A stretch of 50,202 bases of DNA from Gammaproteobacteria bacterium. Lineage in GTDB: Bacteria > Pseudomonadota > Gammaproteobacteria > Pseudomonadales > Pseudohongiellaceae. The stretch is taken from contig JAPPOG010000089.1 in the NCBI GenBank assembly GCA_028818225.1, positions 1 through 50,202 on the forward strand. Reading direction: 5' to 3'. The translations under genes were made by a program, and so were the position numbers. The notes beneath the pieces were generated by a model that did no database searches, had not been told where the DNA came from, and worked only from the letters and a program-made list of their open reading frames with translations. Of the stretch, positions 43,173 through 50,202 are shown one piece after another; position 1 is the first letter of the stretch, and each line of letters opens with the position of its first letter.

Positions 43173-44021
43173 TTAGTTGATGCGTTGCAGCGAATAAATA
43201 AGTGTTGCAAAACGAGTAGGATTAAGCGGATCAACGGCGTTATTCCCTATGGCATCCGCAGTTTCGATGCCTTCTACAACTCGACCGATCACAGTATGTT
43301 TGCCGTTTAACCAGGGCGAATCCTGCAAGGCAATGAAGAACTCCGGTCCATTCTGGTTTGGTCCTCCATTCGCCAGTGCTACCACGCCACGGCTTATACC
43401 GCGGGTGGGAAGGTTATCGGAATAGCGAAAGCCCTGATTCTCGTAGGCCTGTTTCACAGTTAAACCCTGCAGTATCTCCAAAACTTCATATTGGCGATCC
43501 TGCATCTGTGCTTCGGTTTCGATATTTAATCGATCGAATAGAGGTTTTAGTAATACTTCATGAAACTCTTCTTGGTTACCAATATTTAATATGGGATTGA
43601 AATTACCCTGTTCATCCATCACTGGTAATCGGTCCAGTCCCAGGGAGTCGGCATTTATCTCATCACTAATTAATACATCGGGTGGTCCCAATGGATTAAA
43701 AAATGGTGACCCCGCCTGAATGACAAAATCAGGAACGACACGATGAAATTGCATGCCGTCGAAATAGCGTGGTTGAAAGCTGGCATTGGAATTTGGGTCG
43801 ATAAATTCGATTTCACCCTGGGCCAGTGCGAGGAAATTTTTCACGTTGTCAGGCGCTTCATTTGGTAGAAGCTCAATATAAATATCACCAGTTGAAGTGC
43901 TTAGTAAGATTAATGGATTGGATGGGTCCTCCATCGCCGCTTCGGCGCTAATGGCATCAGCAAAGCTAGGATTTATTAGCAGCAGCGAAGCAAACAGGCA
44001 AATAATGGGCGAAAGCTGCAA
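43173..44021 (-). CDS. Exported cyclophilin-type peptidylprolyl isomerase with an insertion
   Basis: This 282-residue protein has a signal peptide (MQLSPIICLFASLLLINPSF, cleavage near residue 22). It has the cyclophilin core: MQFHRVVPDFVIQAGSP with the catalytic Arg and Phe, then GGPNQNGPEFFIALQDSPWL and GKHTVIGRVVEG. Between the first half (ending LISDEINADSLGL) and the second (GISRGVVALANG) lies an extra segment of about 80 residues that is helical (LKPLFDRLNIETEAQMQDRQ). The start is a TTG with AAGGA eight bases before; no suitable ATG exists. It probably assists folding in the periplasm. The upstream DUF5062-like gene is only 11 bases away, so the two are co-transcribed. Confidence 0.9.
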   Translation of the reverse strand: MQLSPIICLFASLLLINPSFADAISAEAAMEDPSNPLILLSTSTGDIYIELLPNEAPDNVKNFLALAQGEIEFIDPNSNASFQPRYFDGMQFHRVVPDFVIQAGSPFFNPLGPPDVLISDEINADSLGLDRLPVMDEQGNFNPILNIGNQEEFHEVLLKPLFDRLNIETEAQMQDRQYEVLEILQGLTVKQAYENQGFRYSDNLPTRGISRGVVALANGGPNQNGPEFFIALQDSPWLNGKHTVIGRVVEGIETADAIGNNAVDPLNPTRFATLIYSLQRIN

Positions 44022-44032
44022 GACGATTTCCT

Positions 44033-44299
44033 TTACTGCAATAGCTGATGGTCGGCAGGGAGGTTTTTTGCAATCCAGATAGCGAGTTTATGCCGCATGT
44101 TTTGCACATTTTCGTCCTTGTTTGCCAGGGGTTGGATGATCTTGTCTTTGACTAACAACAGATAGATTGCACGAACTTTCATATCGACATGATCGGTCGC
44201 TTCGAATTTTCCTGCTCCCCGGGCTTCGAAATAACGCGCACCAACACGGATTGCTTCCTTTAACAGTTCTGATTCGTTCTTGCGTTTTTTTACGGCCAC
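44033..44299 (-). CDS. Small DUF5062-like protein
   Basis: A GTG start at 44299 is chosen because GGAG lies six bases before it, giving MAVKKRKNESELLKEAIRVG. A further upstream GTG at 44311 is less likely. The 88-residue helical protein continues with VKVRAIYLLLVKDKIIQPLA (written VDMKVRAIYLLLVKDKIIQP in the sequence) and ends RHKLAIWIAKNLPADHQLLQ. This pattern, in which a KNE-x-E-LLKEA opening and a RHKLA-x-WI ending flank a short middle helix, is that of the DUF5062 family. The function is unknown. It precedes the cyclophilin gene by 11 bases on the same strand. Confidence 0.65.
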   Translation of the reverse strand: MAVKKRKNESELLKEAIRVGARYFEARGAGKFEATDHVDMKVRAIYLLLVKDKIIQPLANKDENVQNMRHKLAIWIAKNLPADHQLLQ

Positions 44300-44370
44300 G
44301 GCACACTCCACAAACTGCTATCGATTGTAGGACTAATGCTGCTGTAGCTTCAACTTATAGTATGCAGACT

Positions 44371-44949
44371 TTAGCCAGCCATCTGCTGGAATTTTTCGAG
44401 ATCGGCTGGCGTATCGATATCATAAAGAACCGCTGCGTCTTCAATACCGACTCGAACCACCGCATCCTTATGTGCCTGCACCACTGGTCTACCGCCTGCA
44501 TCGCCACTGAGTTGACTCAGCTCGGAAAAGAACTGCTTGCCGAAACCTACCGGATTCCCCGCTTGCTGTTGGTAGTATGGAATAACGATGTTGTTTTCAT
44601 TTAATTGATCCGCTAGCTGTCGATAGGTCTCAGCCTGGATAAAAGGCATATCAGCGAGACAAATCAGACAGGCATCCCATTCTTCTGCAAATCCAATACC
44701 ATAGGCGAGAGTTGCTCCCATTCCCTTTTCGGCAGCATGGAAAATTTGCAAGTCAGGATCAAATGAGTTTAATAAGCTTGCGAGTTCTGGGCGGGTTACA
44801 ACTTTGTAATTACCTATGGCGCTTTGAATCCTATTGAGCGTCTGTTCAAAAACTGTAGCGCCACTTTCGAGTTCCGCGCACAGCTTGATACTGCCGAACC
44901 GGTTGCTGAATCCCGCCGCTAATACAATGGCGCCTACATTATCTGCCAT
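44371..44949 (-). CDS. MobA/MocA-like nucleotidyltransferase
   Basis: This 192-residue protein has the nucleotide-binding start GAIVLAAGFSNRFGSIKLCA (LAAG-x-S-x-R-F/M-G-x-x-K), the metal motif CLADMPFI, and GNPVGFGKQFFSEL. This places it among the NTP_transf_3 enzymes that attach CMP or GMP to molybdopterin (MocA and MobA types). MocA is favoured because an XdhC-family partner gene exists in the same window; this is an inference. It is cytoplasmic. A terminator lies directly upstream of its start, so it has a separate promoter from the gene before. Confidence 0.85.
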   Translation of the reverse strand: MADNVGAIVLAAGFSNRFGSIKLCAELESGATVFEQTLNRIQSAIGNYKVVTRPELASLLNSFDPDLQIFHAAEKGMGATLAYGIGFAEEWDACLICLADMPFIQAETYRQLADQLNENNIVIPYYQQQAGNPVGFGKQFFSELSQLSGDAGGRPVVQAHKDAVVRVGIEDAAVLYDIDTPADLEKFQQMAG

Positions 44950-44974
44950 TACTCTATGTCCTTTTATGCATAAA

Positions 44975-45011
44975 CAAAAAAATGCCGTTGCCCCCGAAGC
45001 GACAACGGCAT
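44975..45011 (-). terminator. Rho-independent terminator
   Basis: ATGCCGTTG (44982-44990) and CAACGGCAT (45003-45011) form a perfect nine-base-pair stem with a twelve-base loop, followed on the minus strand by a run of seven to eight T residues (44975-44982). It ends the transcript of the coiled-coil protein gene, and probably the whole nrd transcript, before the nucleotidyltransferase gene. Confidence 0.92.
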
Positions 45012-45071
45012 ACCGAGATTAGTACTGCTGCTGGGAGATATTCCCAAGTACTCTTAGTGCAATGAGAAATC

Positions 45072-45419
45072 TTAGTGCAAAGTTTTAGTATTCTTGCGAA
45101 CCGGATCATTCTCCTGCTGACGTATTTCAACAACGAAACTCTCCCGCTGATTCTGTTGTTGTTTCGAATCGGCTTTCTTTTCATCTCCCGAATTGTCTGC
45201 TTCCGCCACAGATTGCGCTTGCTCCTGTAATTTTGCCTCCTCCAGTTTGGCTTGTTCCTGCGCTTCAATCTGAGCTCTGAGCTGCTCACTGAGATGCTGG
45301 CGAAGTCGATTGACCACACTGGTCATCACTTCAATGGTCTGACTCAACTGTTCAAGTGTGATTAACGTTCGCTCTGGATCGTTATCGAGTCGTTTGTCAA
45401 ACGGCTTTTCTTCGCTCAT
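45072..45419 (-). CDS. Small coiled-coil protein of unknown function
   Basis: This 115-residue, highly charged protein has a coiled coil over about residues 20-70 (ITLEQLSQTIEVMTSVVNRL, then LRAQIEAQEQAKLEEAKLQE) and a disordered, polar C-terminal part rich in Gln, Lys and Asp. No membrane span or export signal is seen. It lies 60 bases downstream of nrdB, ahead of a clear terminator, so it is probably the last gene of the nrdA-nrdB transcript. Function is unknown; no family is recognised. Confidence 0.65.
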   Translation of the reverse strand: MSEEKPFDKRLDNDPERTLITLEQLSQTIEVMTSVVNRLRQHLSEQLRAQIEAQEQAKLEEAKLQEQAQSVAEADNSGDEKKADSKQQQNQRESFVVEIRQQENDPVRKNTKTLH

Positions 45420-45479
45420 GCCATAGTCCCCAATTACTGCTAAATATCGCTATCTTCCAGTCGATTACAAATCCAGAAA

Positions 45480-46772
45480 CTAGTCCCAGGATAGGGCTCC
45501 ACCGGTTTGATATTCGATGACCCGTGTTTCGAAGAAGTTTTTCTCTTTCCGCAAATCCATGATTTCAGACATCCATGGGAACGGATTCGACACTCCCTTG
45601 AATTGTTCTGATAAGCCAATCTGTACCAGTCTGCGATTGGCGATGAATTGCAGATACTCTTCCATCATCGCTGCATTCATTCCCAATACACCGCGAGGCA
45701 TTGTGTCCCTGGCATATTCGATTTCCAGCTGCGTTGCTTGCAGGATCATTTGTGTCGCATGTTCTTTCATTTCATCATTCCACAGTTGCGGATTTTCCAA
45801 CTTGATCTGGTTGATCATGTCGATGCCGAAATTCAGATGCATGGATTCATCACGCAAGATGTATTGAAACTGTTCAGACGTCCCAGTCATCTTGTTGCGC
45901 CTTCCCATGGAGAGAATTTGAGTGAAGCCGCAGTAGAAGAAGATCCCTTCCAGACAGCAATAAAAGGCAATCAGGTTTTTCAATAATTCCTGATCAGTTT
46001 CGATTGTGCCGGTTTTGAAATTAGGATCACTGAGTGATTGGGTGTATTTAAGCCCCCAGGATGCCTTCTTCGCGACTGAAGGAATCTCGTGGTACATGTT
46101 GAAGATCTCCCCTTCATCCATAGCCAGAGATTCAATGCAATATTGATAAGCATGAGTATGGATTGCCTCTTCGAAGGCCTGTCGCAGAATGTATTGCCGA
46201 CATTCCGGATTGGTAATCAAGCGGTAAATAGCCAGTACCAGGTTGTTTGCTACCAGTGAATCCGCTGTTGAGAAAAAACCTAAATTGCGTTTAACGATTA
46301 GGCGCTCATCATCGGTAAGGCCATTGGGGTTTTTCCACAACGCGATATCCGCGTTCATATTAACTTCCTGTGGCATCCAGTGGTTGGCGCAACCATCCAG
46401 ATACTTTTGCCAGGCCCAGTCATATTTGAAGGGGACTAACTGGTTAAGATCGGCGCGGCAGTTAATCATGCGCTTATCATCGACAGCGACACGATTGGCT
46501 GTGCCTTCTAACTCTTCTAACCCGGAAGCGATATCCAGTGACTGCAAATCATTGATTGCCTGTTGCAGGGCATCGGAATTGGTTTGTTCATCTTTTGAAT
46601 CGACATTGGATTCGAAAGCTGGTTCCGCTGATGCAGGTTTCACTGGAGCAACAGGCGCAGCTGGTTTAATAGCTTCCTGAACTACTTCATTGACGCTTGG
46701 CATCTGTTCAATTTTGGGTTTGGCAACAGGAGCTGGTGCTTCCTCCTGATTAAAATCATCCCATGACAACAT
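45480..46772 (-). CDS. nrdB: Class Ia ribonucleotide reductase, small (beta) subunit
   Basis: This 430-residue subunit makes the tyrosyl radical for deoxyribonucleotide synthesis. Diiron and radical residues are visible: Asp171 in [12 protein letters not shown], and [12 protein letters not shown] with Glu202, His205 and the radical Tyr209, in the same spacing as E. coli E115-H118-Y122. [12 protein letters not shown] carries the later Glu and His ligands. The N-terminal 100 residues are a low-complexity Ala/Pro/Val/Lys linker not present in E. coli. The C-terminal tail ([14 protein letters not shown]) is the segment that binds the large subunit. It follows nrdA by 86 bases. Confidence 0.96.
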   Translation of the reverse strand: MLSWDDFNQEEAPAPVAKPKIEQMPSVNEVVQEAIKPAAPVAPVKPASAEPAFESNVDSKDEQTNSDALQQAINDLQSLDIASGLEELEGTANRVAVDDKRMINCRADLNQLVPFKYDWAWQKYLDGCANHWMPQEVNMNADIALWKNPNGLTDDERLIVKRNLGFFSTADSLVANNLVLAIYRLITNPECRQYILRQAFEEAIHTHAYQYCIESLAMDEGEIFNMYHEIPSVAKKASWGLKYTQSLSDPNFKTGTIETDQELLKNLIAFYCCLEGIFFYCGFTQILSMGRRNKMTGTSEQFQYILRDESMHLNFGIDMINQIKLENPQLWNDEMKEHATQMILQATQLEIEYARDTMPRGVLGMNAAMMEEYLQFIANRRLVQIGLSEQFKGVSNPFPWMSEIMDLRKEKNFFETRVIEYQTGGALSWD

Positions 46773-46858
46773 GTTACACCTCGACTCTCGGTTTTATTCT
46801 GTAATTAATCTTTCCAATTTCTTTTGACAGTTTTTTCTGCTTTCCTGTCGCTTGCTTT

Positions 46859-49726
46859 TTACTGACAAGCTTCGCAATCAGGATCATCCAATGAGCAAGC
46901 AGCCGGTACCGCAGCCGGCCCTGACTCCGCCGCTGTCTCACTGGAGACCTTGTTCAAGCTATTATCGGAAACTGTTGATTTCTCCGTGGTGGTGGCAGCC
47001 AGTGCACGGAGGTAGTACGTGGTTTTCAATCCACGTAGCCAGGCCATACGATAGGTGATGTCCAGTTTCTTACCACTGGCGCCAGCAACATAAAGATTCA
47101 GCGATTGCGCCTGGTCGATCCATTTCTGTCTTCGGCTCGCGGCATCTACTAACCAGCGAGGCTCAACTTCGAAGGCGGTGGCATAAATTTGCTTGATGTC
47201 ATCAGGAACACGATCAATCTTTTGTACACTACCTTCGTAGTACTTCAGGTCGTTAACCATGACGCTATCCCAGAGATTAAGTTTCTTCAGATCATTAACC
47301 AGGTAAGGGTTAACTACTGTGAACTCACCAGACAGATTAGATTTAACGTAAAGATTCTGATACGTCGGTTCGATCGACTGGGAGACGCCGCTTATGTTGG
47401 CGATTGTTGCGGTAGGTGCGATGGCCAAAACATTGGAATTGCGCATACCGGTTTTTTTAATGCGGGCTCTCAACCCATCCCAATCGAGGCGCTGCTCCAT
47501 GTTGACGTCGATGTAGTCCTCGCCGCGGGTGTCAGCCAGTTTCTGCAGGGAATCGATAGGCAGAATGCCCTGATCCCAGAGTGATCCTTCATAGGATTCA
47601 TAACGGCCGCGCTCTTCTGCCAGTTCTGTTGACGCGTTAATGGCATAGTAGCTGATCATCTCCATGGAAACGTCGGCAAACTCAACGGCCAGATCTGACG
47701 AATAGGGAATACGCTGGGAATACAATGCATCCTGGAATCCCATGACTCCCATTCCTACCGGCCGATGCTTCAGGTTTGAATTTTCAGCTTGCGGTACAGA
47801 GTAGTAGTTAATATCGATCACGTTATCCAGCATGCGAATCGCTGTGGTGATTGTCTTCTTCAGTTTTTCCTGGTTGAGACCATTGTCATCAACGTGATTA
47901 ACCAGATTTACCGAGCCTAGATTACACACGGCTATTTCTTCCGGGCTGGTATTCAGAGTTATCTCCGTACACAGGTTACTGGAGTGGATCGTACCTACGT
48001 GTTGTTGTGGAGAACGAACGTTGCAGGTGTCCTTGAAAGTAATCCAGGGGTGGCCGGTTTCGAATAGCATTGAGATCATCTTGCGCCACAAGTCTGATGC
48101 CTTGATGGTTTTGTAGACTTCTATCTCGCCGGCCATGGCCTTGCGTTCATACTCTTCGTAAGCTTCCTCGAATTCCTTGCCATGCTTTTCATGGAGATCA
48201 GGCACATTATTCGGTGAGAACAGCGTCCACTCCTGGTCTTTGAAGACCCGTTTCATGAACAGGTCAGGAATCCAATTGGCTGTGTTCATATCGTGGGCAC
48301 GACGGCGATCATCTCCAGTGTTCTTGCGCAACTCGAGAAATTCTTCAATATCGAGATGCCAGGTTTCTAAATAGGAACACACGGCACCTTTGCGCTTACC
48401 ACCCTGATTGACAGCCACCGCAGTATCGTTCACTACCTTGAGAAATGGCACAACGCCCTGTGATTTACCGTTAGTGCCTTTGATGTGAGCACCCAGCGCT
48501 CTTACCGGTGTCCAATCGTTTCCGAGACCGCCAGCCCACTTGGAGAGCATGGCATTGTCACGAATGGCCGAATAAATACCATGCAAATCATCTGGCACCG
48601 TGGTCAGGAAACATGAAGAGAGCTGTGGCCTCAATGTTCCGGAATTGAATAACTGTGGTGTGGAAACCATGTAATCAAAACTGGATATCAGGTTGTAAAA
48701 TTCAATAGCACGCTCTTCCCGGTTTTCTTCGTTGGAGGCGAGTCCCATGGCGACGCGCATGAAAAATACCTGCGGTAATTCGAAGCGAACACCTTCGCTG
48801 TGAATAAAGTAACGATCGTAAAGGGTCTGCAAGCCAAGATAGGTGAACTGCTGATCACGGTCCGCTTGCAAGGCTTCGCCTAACACATTGAGATCGAATT
48901 CCAGCAAGTGGTCAGAGAGCAAGCCGAGCTCTACACCTTTTTCTATATAAGGCCTCAAAGTTGCGGCATAGCGATAATGCATTTCCGACTGGGTAGCCGC
49001 ATCGGTTATGCCTAGAAAGCCAAGCGCTTCGGAACGCAGGGTATCCATGAGCAAGCGGGCCGTGACGTAAGAGTAGTTAGGATCCTTCTCCACCAGGGTG
49101 CGTGCTGTCATTACTAATGACGTGCGCACGTCTTCCATCTTCACACCCGGGTAGAGATTTTTCAGTGTCTCGTCATAAATGGTATCCGCGGAGACATCGG
49201 ACAATCCCTCACAGGCTTCATTGATGATGGTGCGCAGGCGCTCGGTATCCAATGGGCCCTGATGACCATCTTCGAAGGTCACGGTAATTTCAGGCTGCTT
49301 GGGTTGCTGCGCTTCCTGTTTTTGTTCCCTGATACGGGCATGTTCGGCGCGGTAGATGACGTAGCTACGGGCGATCTTATGTTCGCCAGTTCGCATCAGC
49401 GCCAATTCAACCTGATCCTGAATATCTTCGATATGGATCGTGCCGCCCGATGGCATGCGCCTGCGGAAGATCGTGGTGATCTGGCCCGCGAGTTGCGCTA
49501 CGGATTCATGGATTCTTGATGAAGCTGCTGCATTACCACCTTCTACCGCAAGATAGGCCTTGGTAATGGCAACAGAAATCTTGGACTCATCGTACGCTAC
49601 TACTGCGCCATTGCGCTTGATCACCCGCAGTTGCCCCGGCGCGGTTGATACTACTGATAGTGTGTCTTCGTTGTTTGGCGTATTTGCGAGAGGAGAGTCA
49701 CCTGCTGGTTGTACTTCTGTCTGCAT
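46859..49726 (-). CDS. nrdA: Class Ia ribonucleotide reductase, large (alpha) subunit with two ATP-cones
   Basis: This 955-residue catalytic subunit is about 190 residues longer than E. coli NrdA because it has an N-terminal ATP-cone (RVIKRNGAVVAYDESKISVA, residues about 33-125) followed by a second, degenerate cone-like region (about 145-240). This is the layout known in Pseudomonas aeruginosa NrdA. Active-site elements are seen in LSSCFLTTV, NLCTEITLNTS and CNLGSVNLVN. The C-terminal redox cysteines are in CSLDDPDCEACQ. It is the first gene of the nrdA-nrdB transcript and has an NrdR box upstream. Confidence 0.97.
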   Translation of the reverse strand: MQTEVQPAGDSPLANTPNNEDTLSVVSTAPGQLRVIKRNGAVVAYDESKISVAITKAYLAVEGGNAAASSRIHESVAQLAGQITTIFRRRMPSGGTIHIEDIQDQVELALMRTGEHKIARSYVIYRAEHARIREQKQEAQQPKQPEITVTFEDGHQGPLDTERLRTIINEACEGLSDVSADTIYDETLKNLYPGVKMEDVRTSLVMTARTLVEKDPNYSYVTARLLMDTLRSEALGFLGITDAATQSEMHYRYAATLRPYIEKGVELGLLSDHLLEFDLNVLGEALQADRDQQFTYLGLQTLYDRYFIHSEGVRFELPQVFFMRVAMGLASNEENREERAIEFYNLISSFDYMVSTPQLFNSGTLRPQLSSCFLTTVPDDLHGIYSAIRDNAMLSKWAGGLGNDWTPVRALGAHIKGTNGKSQGVVPFLKVVNDTAVAVNQGGKRKGAVCSYLETWHLDIEEFLELRKNTGDDRRRAHDMNTANWIPDLFMKRVFKDQEWTLFSPNNVPDLHEKHGKEFEEAYEEYERKAMAGEIEVYKTIKASDLWRKMISMLFETGHPWITFKDTCNVRSPQQHVGTIHSSNLCTEITLNTSPEEIAVCNLGSVNLVNHVDDNGLNQEKLKKTITTAIRMLDNVIDINYYSVPQAENSNLKHRPVGMGVMGFQDALYSQRIPYSSDLAVEFADVSMEMISYYAINASTELAEERGRYESYEGSLWDQGILPIDSLQKLADTRGEDYIDVNMEQRLDWDGLRARIKKTGMRNSNVLAIAPTATIANISGVSQSIEPTYQNLYVKSNLSGEFTVVNPYLVNDLKKLNLWDSVMVNDLKYYEGSVQKIDRVPDDIKQIYATAFEVEPRWLVDAASRRQKWIDQAQSLNLYVAGASGKKLDITYRMAWLRGLKTTYYLRALAATTTEKSTVSDNSLNKVSSETAAESGPAAVPAACSLDDPDCEACQ

Positions 49727-50202
49727 TTATTACTCCGAATTTCGTTACTACTTTCGTGTTCTTGTTTGTTTTTTTGTCGCTCGTAATGAACCAGGCTGGC
49801 TGGCTCAACATCGCTTTAGCACTATGCCTGGTTACGGAGATGAGGCGCTGAATGCGGTTTTTTACAGCGAGATAATCCCCGTCTGGCTGATACCTTCAGC
49901 GAAATCGACTCCTTCGGATTTCACATCCGGCTGCCAGGCAGCGTTAAAGCCATATACTATATATTGTGTTTTTGCGGCTGGACTTTAATTATTTTTTTGC
50001 CAGGACCGAGAACACGCGGATTCCTTTAAAATAATCCGAAAAATGGCACAAAAACGGCCACTTTCATCAAGCGCTTTTCTTCTTATTATGGTTATTCCAA
50101 ACCGCAGCAGCGTCCGTAACTTCGCGATTTACTTAGTTATTTTAAAGTTTTGCTCAGTAGAAGAAGCCCTTGATTTACGCTTAACTTATACAACATATAG
50201 AC
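49727..50202. other. Upstream region of nrdA
   Basis: Apart from the NrdR box this region shows no gene. A plus-strand frame into the region overlaps nrdA and has no motif. A T run at 49990-49996 without a strong stem is not enough for a terminator. The DNA towards 50202 is AT-rich and may belong to the control region of a gene beyond the window. Confidence 0.5.
49954..49969 (-). promoter_or_regulatory. NrdR box upstream of nrdA
   Basis: ATACTATATATTGTGT at 49954-49969 matches the NrdR consensus (acaCwATATATwGtgt) at fifteen of sixteen positions. It lies about 230 bases upstream of the nrdA start and overlaps a TATAGT that could be the -10 of the promoter on the minus strand. A second box at the usual spacing of about 31 bases was not found on either side, so it may be degenerate. 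Confidence 0.7.

Noticed and set aside
49560..49988. Plus-strand frame of 142 codons over the nrdA start
   Set aside because: Antisense to nrdA for half its length; no motif and no ribosome binding site.
49900..50202. Second NrdR box
   Set aside because: No sequence resembling the consensus at about 31 bases on either side; ACTTATACAACATATAG near 50180 is too far away and poorly matched.
1..50202. CRISPR arrays, tRNA or rRNA genes, transposases, phage genes
   Set aside because: No regularly spaced repeats, no cloverleaf or rRNA-like sequence and no transposase or phage motif were seen on either strand.

Overview
The window looks like chromosomal DNA of a heterotrophic, probably marine gammaproteobacterium. 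The evidence is the set of housekeeping genes: class Ia ribonucleotide reductase with a long two-ATP-cone NrdA of the Pseudomonas type, an unlinked pyrB, sbcB, dinG, ilvD, a pilU-type ATPase, a DUF349 protein, a DUF5062-like protein, and an Ada-AlkA fusion followed by ogt. I cannot name the genus. No tRNA, rRNA, CRISPR array, prophage or insertion sequence was seen.

Bases 1-15,430 are rich in redox and catabolic genes. They include the end of a MaoC-like hotdog gene, a metallo-beta-lactamase/cyclic-nucleotide-binding fusion, an AhpD-like protein, a quinol-monooxygenase-like ABM protein and an SDR dehydrogenase. They also include a glucose-dehydrogenase-like PQQ propeller, a DUF1428 protein, a Tat-exported FAD oxidoreductase, and a diheme cytochrome c one base ahead of a second PQQ alcohol dehydrogenase whose active site looks lanthanide-type. 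A VOC protein, a three-gene operon (lipoprotein, DMT-like transporter, small membrane protein) and a secreted protein of unknown function follow. Several products carry export signals, so this reads as a periplasmic oxidation district with unknown substrate.

Bases 16,131-17,142 hold the most interesting structure: a decayed chromosomal integron. The last 24 codons of an integron integrase, including the catalytic tyrosine motif, lie on the plus strand. Facing away from them on the minus strand are the tail of a cassette ORF, a 112-base attC site starting 14 bases past that ORF's stop, and a second cassette gene beginning with GTG 17 bases after the site. This is the normal integron topology, with most of intI and all of attI deleted and the second cassette gene broken by a frame change. 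A small broken gene follows at 15,748-15,977.

Bases 17,144-30,998 hold a duplicated-domain membrane protein, a MAPEG protein, ilvD, the alkylation repair pair ada-alkA and ogt, and a TonB-like single-span protein of unknown role with two small partners. A MATE exporter and an XdhC-family molybdenum-enzyme maturation protein follow, the latter behind a strongly structured leader. Then come a periplasmic protein with three helical repeats, an amidase and a pilU split by a frameshift. Bases 31,011-42,594 carry pyrB, sbcB, an amidohydrolase, an MsbA-like ABC exporter, an acyltransferase with a TTG start, a DUF349 protein and dinG. Bases 42,937-49,726 are all on the minus strand: small proteins, a cyclophilin, a MobA/MocA-like nucleotidyltransferase, nrdB and nrdA, with an NrdR box upstream of nrdA.
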